7,922 bases of DNA, taken from positions 1-7,922 of the forward strand of contig CANPZR010000107.1 of the NCBI GenBank assembly GCA_947589175.1. Direction: 5' to 3'. The translations under genes were made by a program, and so were the position numbers. The stretch is from an uncultured Lachnospiraceae bacterium (GTDB lineage: Bacteria; Bacillota; Clostridia; Lachnospirales; Lachnospiraceae). The notes below the pieces were generated by a model. The model had not been told where the DNA came from and ran no database searches. It saw only the letters and a program-made list of their open reading frames with translations. This document shows positions 6,455 to 7,922 of the stretch, piece by piece (position 1 is the first letter of the stretch; every line of letters starts with the position of its first letter).

Positions 6455-7867
6455 ATGGCTGAAATTGCTAAAAAACCGATCGGGATCACCGAGACCGTCC
6501 TCCGCGACGCTCATCAGTCCCTGATCGCCACCCGCATGACAACAGAGCAGATGTTGCCGATTATTGATAAAATGGACAAAGTGGGATATCACGCCGTGGA
6601 GTGCTGGGGCGGCGCCACCTTTGACGCCTCGCTGCGCTTTTTGAAGGAGGATCCGTGGGATCGGCTCCGCAAGCTCCGCGACGGCTTTAAGAACACCAAG
6701 CTGCAGATGCTTTTTCGCGGCCAGAACATTCTCGGATACAACCACTACGCGGACGACGTGGTAGAGTATTTCGTGCAGAAATCGATTGCCAACGGAATCG
6801 ACATCATCCGCATTTTTGACTGCCTAAACGATATCCGCAACCTGGAGACCGCGGTCAAGGCGGCCAATAAGGAAAAGGGACACGCGCAGATTGCCCTGTC
6901 CTACACGCTGGGCGACGCGTACACGCTGGATTACTGGAAGGATATTGCCAAGAAAATAGAGGATATGGGAGCCAATTCCCTGTGCATCAAGGACATGGCG
7001 GGACTGCTGACGCCGTATCAGGCGACGGAGCTTGTCACCGCGCTGAAGGAGTCGGTGAGCATCCCGATCGACCTCCACACCCACTACACGTCGGGCGTGG
7101 CCGCTATGACCTATCTGAAGGCGGTTGAGGCCGGATGCGATATCATTGACACGGCGATGAGCCCGTTCGCGCTGGGAACCAGCCAGCCCGCGACGGAGGT
7201 CATGGTGGAGACATTTCGGGGAACGCCGTATGACACGGGACTCGACCAGAACCTTCTGGCGGAAATCGCGGAGTACTTTCGCCCGATTCGTGAGGACGCG
7301 CTCGCGAGCGGCCTGATGAATACCAAGGTACTGGGCGTCAACATCAAGACACTTCTGTACCAGGTGCCGGGCGGCATGCTCTCGAACCTTGTTTCCCAGC
7401 TCAAGGAGATGGGACAGGAGGAGAAGTACGAGGAGGTGCTGGAGGAAGTGCCGCGCGTGAGAAAGGACTTCGGCGAGCCGCCGCTTGTCACCCCGTCCTC
7501 CCAGATCGTGGGAACCCAGGCGGTGTTAAACGTGGTTTCCGGCGAGCGCTACAAGATGGTGACCAAGGAGTCCAAAAAGCTCCTCTCCGGAGAGTTCGGA
7601 CAGACGGTCAAGCCGTTCAATCCCGAGGTACAGAAAAAGTGCATCGGCGACGTGGAGCCGATTACCTGCAGACCGGCCGATCTGATCGAGCCGCAGCTTA
7701 AAAAGCTGGAGGCGGAGATGTCCCAGTGGAAGGAGCAGGAGGAGGATGTTCTGTCCTACGCCCTGTTCCCGCAGGTGGCAGTGGACTTCTTCAAATACCG
7801 CGAGGCACAGCGCACCAAGGTAGACGCCACGCTGGCGGACAAGGACGACCAGGTATATCCGGTATAA
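6455..7867 (+). CDS. Oxaloacetate decarboxylase / pyruvate carboxylase-type carboxyltransferase subunit (OadA-like, no biotin domain)
   Basis: Transfers a carboxyl group between oxaloacetate and biotin, giving pyruvate. The 470-residue protein is a metal-dependent TIM-barrel carboxyltransferase (about 8-275) followed by the conserved PYC_OADA C-terminal domain (about 290-440). Metal ligands are visible as D18 in TVLRDAHQS and H208 and H210 in DLHTHYTSG. K179 in CIKDMAG is the lysine that is carbamylated in this family. The chain ends without the Pro/Ala hinge and AMKM domain found in the roughly 590-residue enterobacterial OadA, so it must use the separate carrier at 4846-5232. AGGAGGTTT (6441-6449) precedes the ATG. 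The gene closes the operon and is followed by a hairpin terminator. From sequence alone it could be a decarboxylase subunit or the 5S-like subunit of a transcarboxylase. Confidence 0.94.
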   Translation: MAEIAKKPIGITETVLRDAHQSLIATRMTTEQMLPIIDKMDKVGYHAVECWGGATFDASLRFLKEDPWDRLRKLRDGFKNTKLQMLFRGQNILGYNHYADDVVEYFVQKSIANGIDIIRIFDCLNDIRNLETAVKAANKEKGHAQIALSYTLGDAYTLDYWKDIAKKIEDMGANSLCIKDMAGLLTPYQATELVTALKESVSIPIDLHTHYTSGVAAMTYLKAVEAGCDIIDTAMSPFALGTSQPATEVMVETFRGTPYDTGLDQNLLAEIAEYFRPIREDALASGLMNTKVLGVNIKTLLYQVPGGMLSNLVSQLKEMGQEEKYEEVLEEVPRVRKDFGEPPLVTPSSQIVGTQAVLNVVSGERYKMVTKESKKLLSGEFGQTVKPFNPEVQKKCIGDVEPITCRPADLIEPQLKKLEAEMSQWKEQEEDVLSYALFPQVAVDFFKYREAQRTKVDATLADKDDQVYPV

Positions 7868-7880
7868 TCAATAAAAACGC

Positions 7881-7918
7881 AAGGGGCCTGTGCCGTGCTT
7901 TCACGATGCAGGCCCTTT
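7881..7918 (+). terminator. Hairpin terminator after the operon, possibly bidirectional
   Basis: The arms 7881-7890 (AAGGGGCCTG) and 7909-7918 (CAGGCCCTTT) form a 10-pair stem with one G-U pair. An inner CGTG/CACG stem sits within the loop. It begins 13 bases after the stop codon of the last operon gene. The plus-strand T tract is short (the TTT of the stem, then the window ends). On the minus strand the stem is followed by GCGTTTTTAT, so it may also stop transcription coming from the right. Confidence 0.75.
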
Positions 7919-7922
7919 AGTG

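Overview
This window looks like chromosome from an anaerobic Firmicute of the class Clostridia, most plausibly a Lachnospiraceae-type gut bacterium. The inference rests on GC-rich genes separated by AT-rich gaps, strong AGGAGG ribosome binding sites, a type III glutamine synthetase, a sporulation-era type D-Ala-D-Ala carboxypeptidase, and a biotin-dependent sodium-pump decarboxylase operon with a free-standing biotin carrier. I could not run a search, so the family-level placement is inference.

Left part, minus strand. Positions 1-1410 hold the first 470 codons of a type III glutamine synthetase (glnN); the rest lies off the left edge. Its roughly 150-base upstream gap carries a good sigma-70 promoter (1512-1540) and, between promoter and gene, a terminator-like hairpin with a T tract (1448-1482), which suggests transcription attenuation. 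A perfect 10-base inverted repeat (1532-1567) lies over the -35 box. Upstream of this, on the same strand, is a secreted serine-type D-Ala-D-Ala carboxypeptidase (1560-2894) with intact SxxK, SxN and KTG motifs and an unusual repeat-bearing Ser/Asp/Lys-rich linker.

Right part, plus strand. A divergent gap (2895-3062) carries a promoter that starts a five-gene operon. The genes are a CoA-type carboxyltransferase related to MmdA (3063-4439), an OadG-like membrane anchor subunit (4444-4824), a biotin carrier with a Pro/Ala hinge (4846-5232), the sodium-pumping beta subunit (5270-6391), and an OadA/pyruvate-carboxylase-type carboxyltransferase without its own biotin domain (6455-7867). A hairpin terminator follows (7881-7918).

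How the operon would work: a carboxyltransferase moves CO2 from a substrate to the biotin on the small carrier, and the beta subunit decarboxylates carboxybiotin while exporting sodium. The unusual point is that two different carboxyltransferases, one of the acyl-CoA type and one of the oxaloacetate/pyruvate type, are encoded around one carrier and one pump. This allows either a pump fed by two substrates or a carboxyl transfer between oxaloacetate/pyruvate and an acyl-CoA, as in the transcarboxylase of propionic acid bacteria. The CoA-type subunit is also divergent at positions normally conserved in MmdA. I see no mobile elements, CRISPR arrays, tRNA or rRNA genes.
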